64,000 nucleotides of DNA, taken from positions 186,001-250,000 of the forward strand of contig JAEZRP010000036.1 in assembly GCA_023444095.1 (NCBI GenBank). Reading direction: 5' to 3'. This document shows, in pieces, positions 16,165 to 24,626 of the stretch. Position numbers and translations under genes: made by a program. The notes under the pieces are model-generated. The model saw only the letters and a program-made list of their open reading frames with translations, was not told the DNA's origin and did no database searches. This stretch comes from Bacillota bacterium. Lineage in GTDB: Bacteria > Bacillota > Clostridia > Christensenellales > Aristaeellaceae. Numbering within the stretch: position 1 is the stretch's first letter; every line of letters begins with the position of its first letter.

Positions 16165-16942
16165 ATTGGAAATGCCTTTCAATCCGCTTCGTGACCATCG
16201 AGAGGGGCAGCGTCAGCGCGAGGTAGAGAAGCCCCAGCACGAAGTAGCACTCGAAGAGCCGGAAGTTGATGGAACTGATCTCGCGCACCGTCTGCGTCAG
16301 CTCGATCACCGCGATCATCGAGAGGAGCGAGGAATCCTTGATGATGGACGCGAACTGGCCCGTGAGCGCGGGGATCGTGCGCTGCATGAGCTGCGGCACG
16401 ATCACATACCTGGCCGTCTGCGCGGAGGTGAAACCCACGGCCTTCGCGGCTTCGAGCTGCGTCGGGTCGAGGGAGAGAAGGCTCCCGCGCACGATTTCCG
16501 AAATGTACGCGCCCTCGAAGATCGAGAGGATCATGACGCCCGCCCAGAAGCGGGAAGAGACGCCCCACGCCGTTCCGATGATGTAAAAAAACAGGTAGAT
16601 CTGCATGATGAGGGGCGTTCCGCGGATGAACTTCACGTAGACGCCGGAGAGGTATCTGACGGGAAGAAGCCGGGACACCTGTCCTAGCGCCGAAACGACG
16701 CCGATCAGAAGGCTGATGAAAAGGCTCGCGAGACTCAGCCGGATCGTCATTCCAAAGCCCATCGCCAGCCGCTTCTCGAAGCCTGAAAGCGACCCAAAAT
16801 CGAGGGTGACGCCGATGGCTGCGAGCGCCGCGGAGAACAGCAGAACGAGCGCCGCGCCGACGAGCGTCGCATTGAAAAGCGCCTTGAAAAGGCCCGGCTT
16901 TTCACCGGGCCCGGCGCAGAAGATTCGGAAAAGGCGCATCAT
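16148..16942 (-). CDS. Polar amino acid ABC transporter permease
   Basis: A 264-residue permease of the HisM/GlnP family. An extra N-terminal helix precedes the usual five; the EAA-type cytoplasmic loop is seen in LEAAKAVGFTSAQTARYVIVPQ, given in part, and a family marker in FIRGTPLIMQIYLFFY. Its ATG at 16942 overlaps the binding-protein stop (ATGA). It forms the membrane channel with the ATPase gene that follows. Confidence 0.9.
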   Translation of the reverse strand: MMRLFRIFCAGPGEKPGLFKALFNATLVGAALVLLFSAALAAIGVTLDFGSLSGFEKRLAMGFGMTIRLSLASLFISLLIGVVSALGQVSRLLPVRYLSGVYVKFIRGTPLIMQIYLFFYIIGTAWGVSSRFWAGVMILSIFEGAYISEIVRGSLLSLDPTQLEAAKAVGFTSAQTARYVIVPQLMQRTIPALTGQFASIIKDSSLLSMIAVIELTQTVREISSINFRLFECYFVLGLLYLALTLPLSMVTKRIERHFQYENRT

Positions 16943-17745
16943 TCGGTCGCCAGATCAAAAAACCACATGAAGCCCAACTCGTCAAACGCAGCCTTTTCCG
17001 CCGCGAGGTACTTCTCCGTCAAGGCGTCGAAGCCGCCGCTCCCGGCATATTCGGGGATGAAGGCGTTGAGCTGATCAAGGAGTTCCGCGTTGCCCTTCGC
17101 GACCGCGACGCCCCAGTTCTCGACGTCCTGGAAGGGGACGAAGATGGCCTTGGTGGTTTCGGGGTTTGCCTGCCAGTTCCTATAGATGGTGAGCTGGTCG
17201 TAGAGGAAGGCGTCCGCCTTGCCCTGGGAAACCTCGGTCACGCACGCGCTCTCGTCCGCGAGCCCGATGATTTCGGCGTTCGAAAGGTTCTTCGTGGCAA
17301 AGAAGTAGCCGGTGGAGCCGATCTTGACGGCAATCTTCCTGCCCGCCTGATTGAGGTCTTCGATCGTCTCAACGCCGGACTCGGCGTTCACGAGGATCGC
17401 GAGGTAGGCGTTCGCGTAGGGAACGGAGAAGTCGACCACCTGGCCGCGCTCCTCGGTGATGGTCATGGAAGAGACCACCATGTCGATCATGCCGGTCTGC
17501 AGCGCGGGCAGAAGCCCGTCCCAGGAGATGTTCTGAATTTCGACTTCGCGGCCGATGGATTCGCCGAAGTCCTTGGCGAAGTCGACGCTTACGCCGGTCG
17601 GGTCGCCGTTTTCGTCCTTGGTCTCAAACGGGGGATAGGCGAGCTCCATTCCGACGATCAGTTTGTCCGATTCCGCGAAGGCGGGGACGAGGATCGTCAG
17701 AAGGACGAGCGTCATGACGGCAAGTGCGATCATTCTTTTCAGCAT
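16939..17745 (-). CDS. Amino acid ABC transporter substrate-binding protein
   Basis: A 268-residue extracellular solute-binding protein, family 3. The start at 17745 has a perfect AAGGAGG 7 bases upstream and gives a signal peptide ending near LVPAFAES. The first lobe begins LIVGMELAYPPFE, and the ligand-site pattern DMVVSSMTITEERG and FSVPY is typical of polar amino acid receptors. There is no lipobox Cys, so release or another anchor is possible. It is the first gene of its operon. The specific amino acid cannot be read from sequence. Confidence 0.9.
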   Translation of the reverse strand: MLKRMIALAVMTLVLLTILVPAFAESDKLIVGMELAYPPFETKDENGDPTGVSVDFAKDFGESIGREVEIQNISWDGLLPALQTGMIDMVVSSMTITEERGQVVDFSVPYANAYLAILVNAESGVETIEDLNQAGRKIAVKIGSTGYFFATKNLSNAEIIGLADESACVTEVSQGKADAFLYDQLTIYRNWQANPETTKAIFVPFQDVENWGVAVAKGNAELLDQLNAFIPEYAGSGGFDALTEKYLAAEKAAFDELGFMWFFDLATE

Positions 17746-17833
17746 GGGTTTTCCTCCTTGTCCGGGTCGATATGGATTCTCACATGTTATAAACAGGTCG
17801 GTCGGGAAAATCACGGGGAGCTACTTAATTGCT

Positions 17834-17862
17834 ATTATAAACATGGCATTCCCTTTCTGCAA
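17834..17862 (-). promoter_or_regulatory. Promoter of the first amino acid ABC operon
   Basis: On the minus strand TTGCAG (17862-17857), 17-base spacer, TATAAT (17839-17834), about 90 bases before the binding-protein start. Confidence 0.6.
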
Positions 17863-17907
17863 CCGAACGCCGGATTGATTTTTCGCAATCATAACGATGG
17901 GAAAGAC

Positions 17908-17936
17908 TTGATTTCCGCCGCTTCAAATGGTATAGT
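17908..17936 (+). promoter_or_regulatory. Promoter before a small ORF and the methyltransferase
   Basis: TTGATT (17908-17913), 17-base spacer, TATAGT (17931-17936), 31 bases ahead of a 23-codon ORF. Confidence 0.6.
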
Positions 17937-17967
17937 GGTTGAAATCATCGCAAAGGAGACGGTACGC

Positions 17968-18039
17968 GTGCGTATTTTCGTCGAGCTGCATTCCGCCAAC
18001 TGGTCCGCGTATCCGTTTTGGATGCGGGCCTTGGCCTGA
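17968..18039 (+). CDS. Short ORF, possible leader peptide
   Basis: A GTG-started 23-codon ORF (it reads MRIFVELHSANWSAYPFWMR, then ALA) with AAAGGAG 8 bases upstream, behind a good promoter and ahead of an intrinsic terminator at 18075. The methyltransferase gene follows at 18138. Promoter, ribosome site, short peptide with two Trp codons, then terminator is the order expected of an attenuation leader, but no alternative antiterminator stem is obvious. It may instead be a free-standing small peptide. It is unlike any product I know. Confidence 0.4.
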   Translation: MRIFVELHSANWSAYPFWMRALA

Positions 18040-18074
18040 TACCCATATAGCGATGATCGCTTGATCGGAATGGG

Positions 18075-18110
18075 GCGGCTGAAGGCAAACGCTTTCAGCC
18101 GCTTTTGTTT
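18075..18110 (+). terminator. Intrinsic terminator or attenuator
   Basis: Stem GCGGCTGAA (18075-18083) with TTCAGCCGC (18094-18102), followed by TTTTGTTT. It lies between the short ORF and the methyltransferase start, in the direction of transcription of both. Confidence 0.75.
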
Positions 18111-18137
18111 ATACTGAGGTTGCGGGAGGGAACGGGG

Positions 18138-18920
18138 ATGATCGAGGAGATTCGGGCTTACTACGACCGGTACGACGAGGACGGGCGGCTGCTTCTTCGG
18201 CACGGGCAGGTGGAGTATCTGACCACGATGCGCTATGTGGAGAAGCACCTTTTTCCGGGCGCGCGGGTTCTCGAGATCGGCGCGGGCACGGGCCGCTACA
18301 GCCACGCCGTGGCGCGCGCGGACTATCGCGTGGACGCGGTGGAGCTCGTGCCGAAAAACATCGACATTTTCCGGGAAAATACGCAGCCCGGCGAGGACGT
18401 GTCCATCCGGCAGGGCGACGCGCGGGATCTGTCCTTCCTGCCGGACGGGGCGTACGATCTGACGCTTCTGCTTGGGCCGATGTACCATCTGTTTACGGAG
18501 GCGGACAAGCTGCGCGCACTCTCGGAGGCTCTCAGGGTTACGAGGTCCGGCGGCGTCCTCATGGTCGCGTACTGCGCGGCGGACGCGTCTGTTCTCCAGT
18601 ACGGCTTCATCAAGGGAAACATCCAAAGGCTCATCGAGATCGGACTCGTCGATCCTGAGACCTTCCGGGCATCCTCGCGGCCAGAGGACGTCTTCGAGCT
18701 CCACCGGAAGGAGGATATCGACCGGCTGATGGCGGGCTTCCCGACCGAGAGGCTCCACTTCGTCGCGACGGACCTTTACACAAACCACATGCGAGAAGCC
18801 GTGGACGCCATGGACGACGAAACGTTCGCGCTGTACCTGAGGTACCATTTATCCGTTTGCGAGCGCGCCGACATGGTCGGGCTCACAAATCACATACTGG
18901 ACATTCACAGAAAGTGGTGA
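18138..18920 (+). CDS. Class I SAM-dependent methyltransferase
   Basis: A 260-residue cytoplasmic methyltransferase. The SAM-binding motif I is VLEIGAGTGRYS (about residues 50-61), motif II the acidic VDAVELV, and motif IV DLTLLLGPMYHL. The start at 18138 follows GGGAGG. It is immediately followed (5 bases) by a double GNAT acetyltransferase. The acceptor is unknown; the family includes small-molecule and antibiotic-modifying enzymes. Transcription may pass through the terminator at 18075. Confidence 0.85.
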   Translation: MIEEIRAYYDRYDEDGRLLLRHGQVEYLTTMRYVEKHLFPGARVLEIGAGTGRYSHAVARADYRVDAVELVPKNIDIFRENTQPGEDVSIRQGDARDLSFLPDGAYDLTLLLGPMYHLFTEADKLRALSEALRVTRSGGVLMVAYCAADASVLQYGFIKGNIQRLIEIGLVDPETFRASSRPEDVFELHRKEDIDRLMAGFPTERLHFVATDLYTNHMREAVDAMDDETFALYLRYHLSVCERADMVGLTNHILDIHRKW

Positions 18921-18925
18921 AGGAT

Positions 18926-19966
18926 ATGAACCACATTGGAACGCAAACGATTGAGACAGAGCGACTCACCCTGCGCAGGTTTCGGGAAGACGACGCCGAG
19001 GCGCAGTTCAAAAACTGGGCGAGCGACCCGGAGGTGACGCGGTATCTGCGCTGGGAGCCGCACAGGACCGTCGAGGAATCGCGGGAGTCCATCGCCCGGC
19101 GGATTCAGCGGTACGAAGAGCCGGATACATACATGTGGGCGATCACGCTTCGGGACGGCGCGCTCATCGGCGCGATTTCCGCGCGCGTTCAGAGCGAGGA
19201 GGATTCCATCGCGGATACGGGCTACTGCCTGGGGCGCGCCTTCTGGGGGAAGGGCTACGTGCCGGAGGCTTTGAAGGCCGTCATCGAATACATGTTCCTG
19301 CGCGTGGGCGTCAACCGGATGGAAGCGGTCCACGCGGTGGAGAACCCCGCGTCCGGGGCCGTGATGCGCAAGGCGGGGATGCTGCGCGAGGGTCGGCTCC
19401 GGCAGGCGTACAGAAACCATGCGGGTTACCACGACGGCGAACTGTACGGCCTCGTGCGCGAGGACTGGGACATCCGGCGGGAGATGGACTTTTACAACGC
19501 GCTCCCGGTTTTCTTCGAGGACTTCGTCGAGCCGGGCGAGTTGACGGACGGAGAGATCTCCCTCGTCCTTTCGAGGAAGTCGCCCGCGATCCCGGAGAAG
19601 AAGTGGGTGCCGTCCTACGAATTTGACATCGTGAAGGACGGGGCGAAGGTCGGGAACGTGGGGCTTCGGATCGGCTACACCGACGGGCTCTATTACGGCG
19701 GGCAGATCGGCTACGGCGTGGACGAGGCGTACCGCGGGCGCGGCTACGCGGGCCGCGCGTGCGCGCTCCTGAGGCCCGTCATGCGCGCGCATGGCATGAG
19801 AATCGCGCTCATCACAAACGACGTGAACAACCTCGCCTCGCGCCGGGTGTGCGAGAAGCTGGGCGCGCGGCACGTGCGCGCGGCGGCGCTGCCGGAGTGG
19901 CACGACCTTTACGAGGCGGGGCATCGCACCGAGAATGTTTACGAGTGGACGATCGACGAACGGTAG
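18926..19966 (+). CDS. Tandem GNAT-family acetyltransferase
   Basis: A 346-residue protein with two GNAT domains. The N-terminal one (about 1-175) is of the RimJ/RimL type: IETERLTLRRFREDDAEAQF at the start, the acetyl-CoA loop near LGRAFWGKGYVPEAL, and NPASGAVMRKAGM. The second (about 180-346) has YGVDEAYRGRGYAGRACALL as its acetyl-CoA loop and NNLASRRVCEKLGA. Both loops keep the R/Q-x-x-G-x-G/A pattern, so both halves may be active. The gene is coupled to the methyltransferase upstream (5 bases). Substrates are unknown; resistance or ribosomal-protein acetylation are family possibilities. Confidence 0.85.
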   Translation: MNHIGTQTIETERLTLRRFREDDAEAQFKNWASDPEVTRYLRWEPHRTVEESRESIARRIQRYEEPDTYMWAITLRDGALIGAISARVQSEEDSIADTGYCLGRAFWGKGYVPEALKAVIEYMFLRVGVNRMEAVHAVENPASGAVMRKAGMLREGRLRQAYRNHAGYHDGELYGLVREDWDIRREMDFYNALPVFFEDFVEPGELTDGEISLVLSRKSPAIPEKKWVPSYEFDIVKDGAKVGNVGLRIGYTDGLYYGGQIGYGVDEAYRGRGYAGRACALLRPVMRAHGMRIALITNDVNNLASRRVCEKLGARHVRAAALPEWHDLYEAGHRTENVYEWTIDER

Positions 19967-20026
19967 AATAGGACGAAAGATCAATCGTTTCGCCGCGCGC
20001 CCGGCGCGCGAATGGGATTTGGGGGG

Positions 20027-20053
20027 TTAAATTTTCCTTTTCTGTGTTATAAT
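20027..20053 (+). promoter_or_regulatory. Promoter of the flavoprotein-hydrogenase pair
   Basis: A perfect -10 TATAAT at 20048-20053 with a weak -35 (TTAAAT, 20027-20032, 15-base spacer). The AAAGGAGG of the first gene follows at 20064. Confidence 0.45.
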
Positions 20054-20079
20054 GGGGGCATGCAAAGGAGGATTTGCCC

Positions 20080-21552
20080 ATGAAGACATACGACATCGCG
20101 GTCGTTGGCTCGGGCTCCGGGCTGATGGTCATGGAGGCGGCGCTCTCGGCTGGTCTGAGCTGCGCCGTCGTCGAGAATGCGAAGTTTGGCGGGACGTGCC
20201 TCACGAAGGGCTGCATCCCCTCGAAGATGCTGGTGTATCCGGCGGATCTCATCCGGGAGGCGGGGGACGCGGCGCGCATTGGGCTCGGATTCGAGCGGCC
20301 GGACATCGACTGGGAACGGATTTCGGCGCGCGTCTGGCGGCAGATCGGCCACAACGTGCAGATCGAGGAAAGCCTCGGCGGGGTCGAAAACCTCGACGTG
20401 TACAAGGGTACGGCGGAGTTCACCGCGCCCTACGTCATGCGCGTGAAGGGTGCCGACGGGGCGTATTCGGCGGAATTCCGCGCCGAAAAGATCGTGCTCG
20501 CGGCGGGCGCGCGCTCGTTCGTGCCGCCCATTGAGGGGCTCGATGCTGCGGGGTACGTAACGAGCGAGCTGTTCTTCGGGGAGAAGTATCCGAAAGCGCC
20601 CTGGAAGAGCCTCGTCATCGTGGGCGGCGGCGCCATCGGCGCGGAGTTCGCGCATATCTTCTCTGCGCTCGGAACGCAGGTCACCCTCGTCGAGATGCAG
20701 GGGCACATCGTACCCACCGAGGAGGAGGAAGTGAGCGAGTTCGTCGCGCGCAATTTCCGGAAAAACGGAATCGAGGTCGTGACGGGCGCGAAGGTCTTGA
20801 AGGCCGCGTCCGGGCCGGCGGGGAAGAGCGTGCTCGTCGAGGACGTCACGACCGGCGCGCGGCGCACCCTCGACTGTGAGGAAATTTTCATCAGCTCCGG
20901 CGTGCGCTCGAACGGCGACCTTCTGAACCTTTCGGCGGCGGGGATCGAGGCGGACAGGCGCGGATACATCCCGACCGACGAGTTCCTCGAGACGAACGTC
21001 AAAGGAATATACGCCATCGGGGATATCAACGGCAAGTACCAGTTCCGGCACAAGGCGAACTATGAGGCGGCGATCCTCATCGAGAACCTGTTCGGCGGCG
21101 CGCGCAAGGCGGCGAAGTACGACGCGGTTCCGTGGGCGATCTTCACCTGGCCGCAGGTGGGCCACGTGGGCATCACCGAGCGCGAGGCGCGCGAGAAGGG
21201 CCTGCGCTACGGCGTCGCGCGGAACTATTATTCCTCCATCGCGGGCGGCATCGCCATGGGCATTTCCCAAAGGTCCGAGGACAACGGGTTCGCGAAGATC
21301 ATTCTCGGAAGGGATATGAAGATATTGGGCGCGCACATCGTGGGGCCTTACGCCTCCATGCTCGTGCAGCCGTTCGTGTACCTCATGAACGCGGGCACGC
21401 CCTGCCCCGACGCGCGCGCCTCGGGCGGGTTCCGGCGGGCGGATTGCCCGACGATGGGTACGGTCGATCCGGTGACTGATTCCATGGTGATCCATCCGTC
21501 CATGAACGAGCTGGCCGCGTGGGCCATCGAGGACGTCGAGTGGGCAGACTGA
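20080..21552 (+). CDS. FAD-dependent pyridine nucleotide-disulfide oxidoreductase
   Basis: A 490-residue flavoprotein of the dihydrolipoamide dehydrogenase/mercuric reductase group. FAD motif VVGSGSGLMVMEA at the N-terminus; redox-active disulfide in GGTCLTKGCIPSK (CxxxxC); NAD(P)H motif VGGGAIGAEFAHIF; second FAD motif YAIGDINGK; C-terminal dimer domain with an HPSMNE base pair in place of the usual HPTLSE. A segment before this, PDARASGGFRRADCP, is unusual. It starts at 20080 after AAAGGAGG, and its partner, an [FeFe]-hydrogenase-like protein, follows 22 bases later. The context suggests electron exchange between NAD(P)H or a dithiol and the iron-sulfur protein, which is inference. Confidence 0.9.
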   Translation: MKTYDIAVVGSGSGLMVMEAALSAGLSCAVVENAKFGGTCLTKGCIPSKMLVYPADLIREAGDAARIGLGFERPDIDWERISARVWRQIGHNVQIEESLGGVENLDVYKGTAEFTAPYVMRVKGADGAYSAEFRAEKIVLAAGARSFVPPIEGLDAAGYVTSELFFGEKYPKAPWKSLVIVGGGAIGAEFAHIFSALGTQVTLVEMQGHIVPTEEEEVSEFVARNFRKNGIEVVTGAKVLKAASGPAGKSVLVEDVTTGARRTLDCEEIFISSGVRSNGDLLNLSAAGIEADRRGYIPTDEFLETNVKGIYAIGDINGKYQFRHKANYEAAILIENLFGGARKAAKYDAVPWAIFTWPQVGHVGITEREAREKGLRYGVARNYYSSIAGGIAMGISQRSEDNGFAKIILGRDMKILGAHIVGPYASMLVQPFVYLMNAGTPCPDARASGGFRRADCPTMGTVDPVTDSMVIHPSMNELAAWAIEDVEWAD

Positions 21553-21574
21553 CCGAATGGATTGCGGGAGACAA

Positions 21575-22819
21575 ATGATGAAGACATTTCAGGAATTGTA
21601 CGAGCGGGCCGTGGCGCTCGCGCTTGACCCCGAGGCGCTCGAGCGGGCGCGCGCCGAATTCGATCCGCGCCATCTCGATTGCCTTTTGAATCCCCAGAAG
21701 TGTCCGGTGGTCGTCCGCGCCGGGGAGTGCGATTGCGATCCGGAGCACCGCGCCCAGTGCGCGGCGCGATGCGCGTTCGACGCCATGACGGTCGGGCCGG
21801 ACGGGAACATCGAGATCGATTCCGAAAAGTGCGTCGGCTGCGCGGGCTGCGTGGATGCGTGCGAGAAAAAAAACCTCGTTCCGGGCACGGACGTGGTCGC
21901 GGCGCTCGGAGCCGTGCGCGCGGCAAAGGGGCTCGCCTACGCGCTCATCGCGCCCGCGTACCTCGGGCAGTTTTCGGAGGCTGTGACGCCCGGGAAGCTG
22001 CGCACCGCGTTCAAGGCCGCGGGCTTCGACGGGATGATCGAGGTGGCGCTCTTCGCGGACATCCTTACATTGAAAGAAGCCCTCGAGTTCGACCGGAACA
22101 TCACCACGGAAGCGGACTTCCAGCTCACCAGCTGCTGCTGCCCCATGTGGATTGCCATGATCCGCAAGGTGTATTCGGAGCTCATGGGCCACGTGCCGGG
22201 CTCGGTTTCGCCCATGGTGGCGTGCGCGCGCACGGTGAAGGCGCTCTATCCGGACGCGGTGACGGTCTTTATCGGCCCCTGCCTCGCGAAGAAGGCGGAG
22301 GCGCGGGAGAAGGACCTCGCCGGCGCGGTGGACTTCGTGCTGACCTTCGAGGAGACGAAGGCCATCTTCGATCTTCTGGGCATCGACCCCGCGCAAATGG
22401 AGGAGAGCGACAAGGACCACTCCTCCCGCGCGGGGCGCGTCTACGCCCGCACGGGCGGGGTCAGCGAGGCGGTTCGGGAGACGGTCGGGCGCATCAGCCC
22501 TGGCCGCAGAATCGAGGTCGCGACCCGGCAGGCGGACGGCGTGCCCGCTTGCAGGGCCATGATGAACGACATCCGCGCGGGGAAGGGCGGCGCGAACTTC
22601 TTCGAGGGCATGGGTTGCGTGGGCGGTTGCGTAGGCGGACCACGCGCCGTGACCCCCAGGGAGGAGGGGCGGAAGGCCGTGAACGCATACGGAGAAAAGG
22701 CGCAGTTCCGAACGCCCGCCGAGAACCCTTACGTGGTGGAGCTTTTGCGCCGGCTGGGCTTTGATACCATCGAGAGCCTTCTCGAGCGGGATGAAATTTT
22801 TACCAGGCATTTTGAGTAG
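21575..22819 (+). CDS. [FeFe]-hydrogenase-like iron-sulfur protein
   Basis: A 414-residue protein. After a Cys-rich N-terminus (ECDCDPEHRAQCAARCAF) comes a canonical [4Fe-4S] motif CVGCAGCVDAC, then the hydrogenase catalytic domain with all H-cluster ligand loops: L1 TSCCCPMW, L2 GPCLAKKAEA, L3 GMGCVGGCVGG. All four cluster cysteines are thus present, but L2 has Gly where catalytic enzymes have Met (MPC), which points to a divergent, perhaps sensory or non-prototypical subgroup. I used the ATG at 21575 with GGGAG upstream; an ATG one codon on is equivalent. It forms an operon with the flavoprotein upstream. No maturation genes (hydE, hydF, hydG) lie in the window. Confidence 0.85.
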   Translation: MMKTFQELYERAVALALDPEALERARAEFDPRHLDCLLNPQKCPVVVRAGECDCDPEHRAQCAARCAFDAMTVGPDGNIEIDSEKCVGCAGCVDACEKKNLVPGTDVVAALGAVRAAKGLAYALIAPAYLGQFSEAVTPGKLRTAFKAAGFDGMIEVALFADILTLKEALEFDRNITTEADFQLTSCCCPMWIAMIRKVYSELMGHVPGSVSPMVACARTVKALYPDAVTVFIGPCLAKKAEAREKDLAGAVDFVLTFEETKAIFDLLGIDPAQMEESDKDHSSRAGRVYARTGGVSEAVRETVGRISPGRRIEVATRQADGVPACRAMMNDIRAGKGGANFFEGMGCVGGCVGGPRAVTPREEGRKAVNAYGEKAQFRTPAENPYVVELLRRLGFDTIESLLERDEIFTRHFE

Positions 22820-22831
22820 ACGCTTTCGCGC

Positions 22832-22862
22832 GCCGCCGCCCTTTCGGGGCGGCGGCTTTTTT
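22832..22862 (+). terminator. Intrinsic terminator of the flavoprotein-hydrogenase operon
   Basis: A perfect 10-bp GC stem (22832-22841 with 22847-22856), 5-base loop and six T. Confidence 0.9.
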
Positions 22863-22993
22863 GCGCCGCGAATGCAGGAATTGCAATACGGCGTTTCATT
22901 TCCGGGCGGGTAATTTGTTAAAAATGCGCGGCGAAAGATGCATAATATACATATCATGTATAAACATCAATAAAAAATAACATAAAGGGGGGA

Positions 22994-23022
22994 TTGACGG
23001 GCGAGCTACGGGATGTTAATGT
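22994..23022 (+). promoter_or_regulatory. Promoter of the second amino acid ABC operon
   Basis: TTGACG (22994-22999), 17-base spacer, weak TAATGT (23017-23022); a TATAAA follows at 23022-23027. The preceding 22870-22990 stretch is AT-rich. Confidence 0.4.
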
Positions 23023-23031
23023 ATAAATATG

Positions 23032-23068
23032 AAAAAGGACACGGGCGTCTCCGTTGTCCTTTTTGCCA
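23032..23068 (+). other. Hairpin in the 5' leader of the binding-protein gene
   Basis: AAAAAGGACACGG and CCGTTGTCCTTTTT pair with one bulge, ending in five T. It would form at the very 5' end of the message, ahead of the GAGGAGG site at 23077. It may act as a terminator-like regulator or as a stabilising 5' cap; the sequence does not decide which. Confidence 0.5.
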
Positions 23069-23092
23069 AGAAATCTGAGGAGGGGTTCATCC

Positions 23093-23881
23093 ATGAGAAA
23101 ACTCATCGCGCTTGTTTCGGCATTTTTACTCGTCTTCGCGTTCTCCGGCGCGGCCCTTTCGGAAGGCCTGACGCTCAAGGATGGCGTCCTTCAGGTCGGC
23201 ATGGAGATCGGTTATCCGCCCATGGAGTACCTCGACGTGGACGGCACCACGCCCATCGGCTTCGACGTCGAGGTGGCGTACGAGCTGAGCGCGCGGCTTG
23301 GGCTCGAGGTGGAGCTCGTTGACACCGCCTGGGACGGCATCTTCGCTTCCCTCGACGCGGACCGCTACGACCTGATCATCTCCTCCGTCTCCATCACGCC
23401 CGAGCGGCAGGAGGCGTACAACCTGACCAAGCCCTACATCGCCAACAAGCTGGTGCTGGTGGTCTCGAAGGATCTGCCCATCGCCTCCCCGGACGAACTG
23501 ACCGGCTACTCCGTCGCCGTGCAGACCGAGACGACCGCGGACGACTTCATGAAGGCGAAGATGGAAGCGGGCCTCGAGGTCGGCGACTACTATGTGTACG
23601 ACAAGATCATCCAGTGCTTCGACGAGCTGAAGCTGGGCCGCGTGGACGCGGTGCTGGTGGACAGCGTGGTCGCGGCGTACTACATCGGCGCGGACGCGGA
23701 CAAGTTCTCCATCGTGTGGGAGAACGACGAGGCCGAGCCCATGGGCATCTGCCTCAAGAAGGGCAACGACCAGCTCACCCAGGCGGTCGAGGAAGCGATC
23801 GATTCCATGTACGCGGACGGCACAATGGCCGCGATCGCGATCAAATTCTTCGGGTACGACACCACGGCGGGCGTCCGCTAA
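23093..23881 (+). CDS. Amino acid ABC transporter substrate-binding protein
   Basis: A 262-residue family-3 solute-binding protein. The start at 23093 follows GAGGAGGGG; the signal peptide ends about residue 22 (FSGAALSEG). The mature protein begins LQVGMEIGYPPMEY and has YDLIISSVSITPERQEAYN and FTKPY-like NLTKPYI, as in polar amino acid receptors. It lacks a lipobox Cys. Permease and ATPase genes follow in the same direction. It resembles the receptor at 16939-17745 but the two are clearly diverged. Ligand unknown. Confidence 0.9.
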   Translation: MRKLIALVSAFLLVFAFSGAALSEGLTLKDGVLQVGMEIGYPPMEYLDVDGTTPIGFDVEVAYELSARLGLEVELVDTAWDGIFASLDADRYDLIISSVSITPERQEAYNLTKPYIANKLVLVVSKDLPIASPDELTGYSVAVQTETTADDFMKAKMEAGLEVGDYYVYDKIIQCFDELKLGRVDAVLVDSVVAAYYIGADADKFSIVWENDEAEPMGICLKKGNDQLTQAVEEAIDSMYADGTMAAIAIKFFGYDTTAGVR

Positions 23882-23953
23882 AAAAACGGTGCGCGGCTGG
23901 CCTTCTCCCGACGGGGGCCGGGCCGCGCGCGACCATGACCGGAGGCGCACAGA

Positions 23954-24613
23954 ATGAACAAATGGCAGCAGATGATCGGGTGGATGCCCGCGCTTCTCGA
24001 GGCGACGAAGGTGACCCTGACGCTCACGGTGCTCGCGGTGAGTTGCGGGCTCGTCCTGAGCGTGTTTCTCGCGCTGGGGAAGATTTCGAAATCGAAGATC
24101 CTGAACGCCGTCTGCAACGCGTACATCTTCTTTTTCCGGGGCACGCCGCTTCTGATGCAGATCTTCTTCATCTACTATGCGCTGCCGCTGATCAACCCCG
24201 CGCTGACCATCCAGGACAGGTTCGTCGCCGCGTGGATCGCGTATTCGCTCAATTCGGGAGCGTACCTCGCGGAGATCATCCGCGCGGCCATCCAGTCGAT
24301 CGACAAGGGGCAGTTCGAGGCCGCGCGGGTTCTGGGCATGAGCTATGCAAAGACCATGCGGCTCATCATCATTCCGCAGTCGATCCGGCGGCTCATCCCG
24401 CCTGTGGGCAACGAGTTCATCATGGTCATCAAGGATACGTCCCTCGTCTCCTCGATCGCGCTCGTCGACCTCATGAAAAAGACGAGCCAGATCATGTCTT
24501 CCAGCGCCAGCCCGCTCGTGTACCTGCCCGCGATGGTCATTTACCTGGTCATCACGGCGGTTTTCACGTGGCTGTTTAACCGGCTGGAGCGGAAATTCAG
24601 CGTGTATCAGTAG
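23954..24613 (+). CDS. Amino acid ABC transporter permease
   Basis: A 219-residue HisM/GlnP-type permease with five hydrophobic helices. Family markers are FFRGTPLLMQIFFIYYALP, the cytoplasmic EAA loop FEAARVLGMSYAKTMRLIIIP, given in part, and VIKDTSLVSSIAL. The usual length for this family is 215-230. It lies 72 bases after the receptor gene and 13 before the ATPase gene. Confidence 0.92.
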   Translation: MNKWQQMIGWMPALLEATKVTLTLTVLAVSCGLVLSVFLALGKISKSKILNAVCNAYIFFFRGTPLLMQIFFIYYALPLINPALTIQDRFVAAWIAYSLNSGAYLAEIIRAAIQSIDKGQFEAARVLGMSYAKTMRLIIIPQSIRRLIPPVGNEFIMVIKDTSLVSSIALVDLMKKTSQIMSSSASPLVYLPAMVIYLVITAVFTWLFNRLERKFSVYQ

Positions 24614-24626
24614 AGGAGGAAGGGCG

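Noticed and set aside
20047..22957. Long minus-strand frames across the flavoprotein and hydrogenase genes
   Set aside because: Antisense shadows caused by high third-position GC; no family motifs or ribosome sites.
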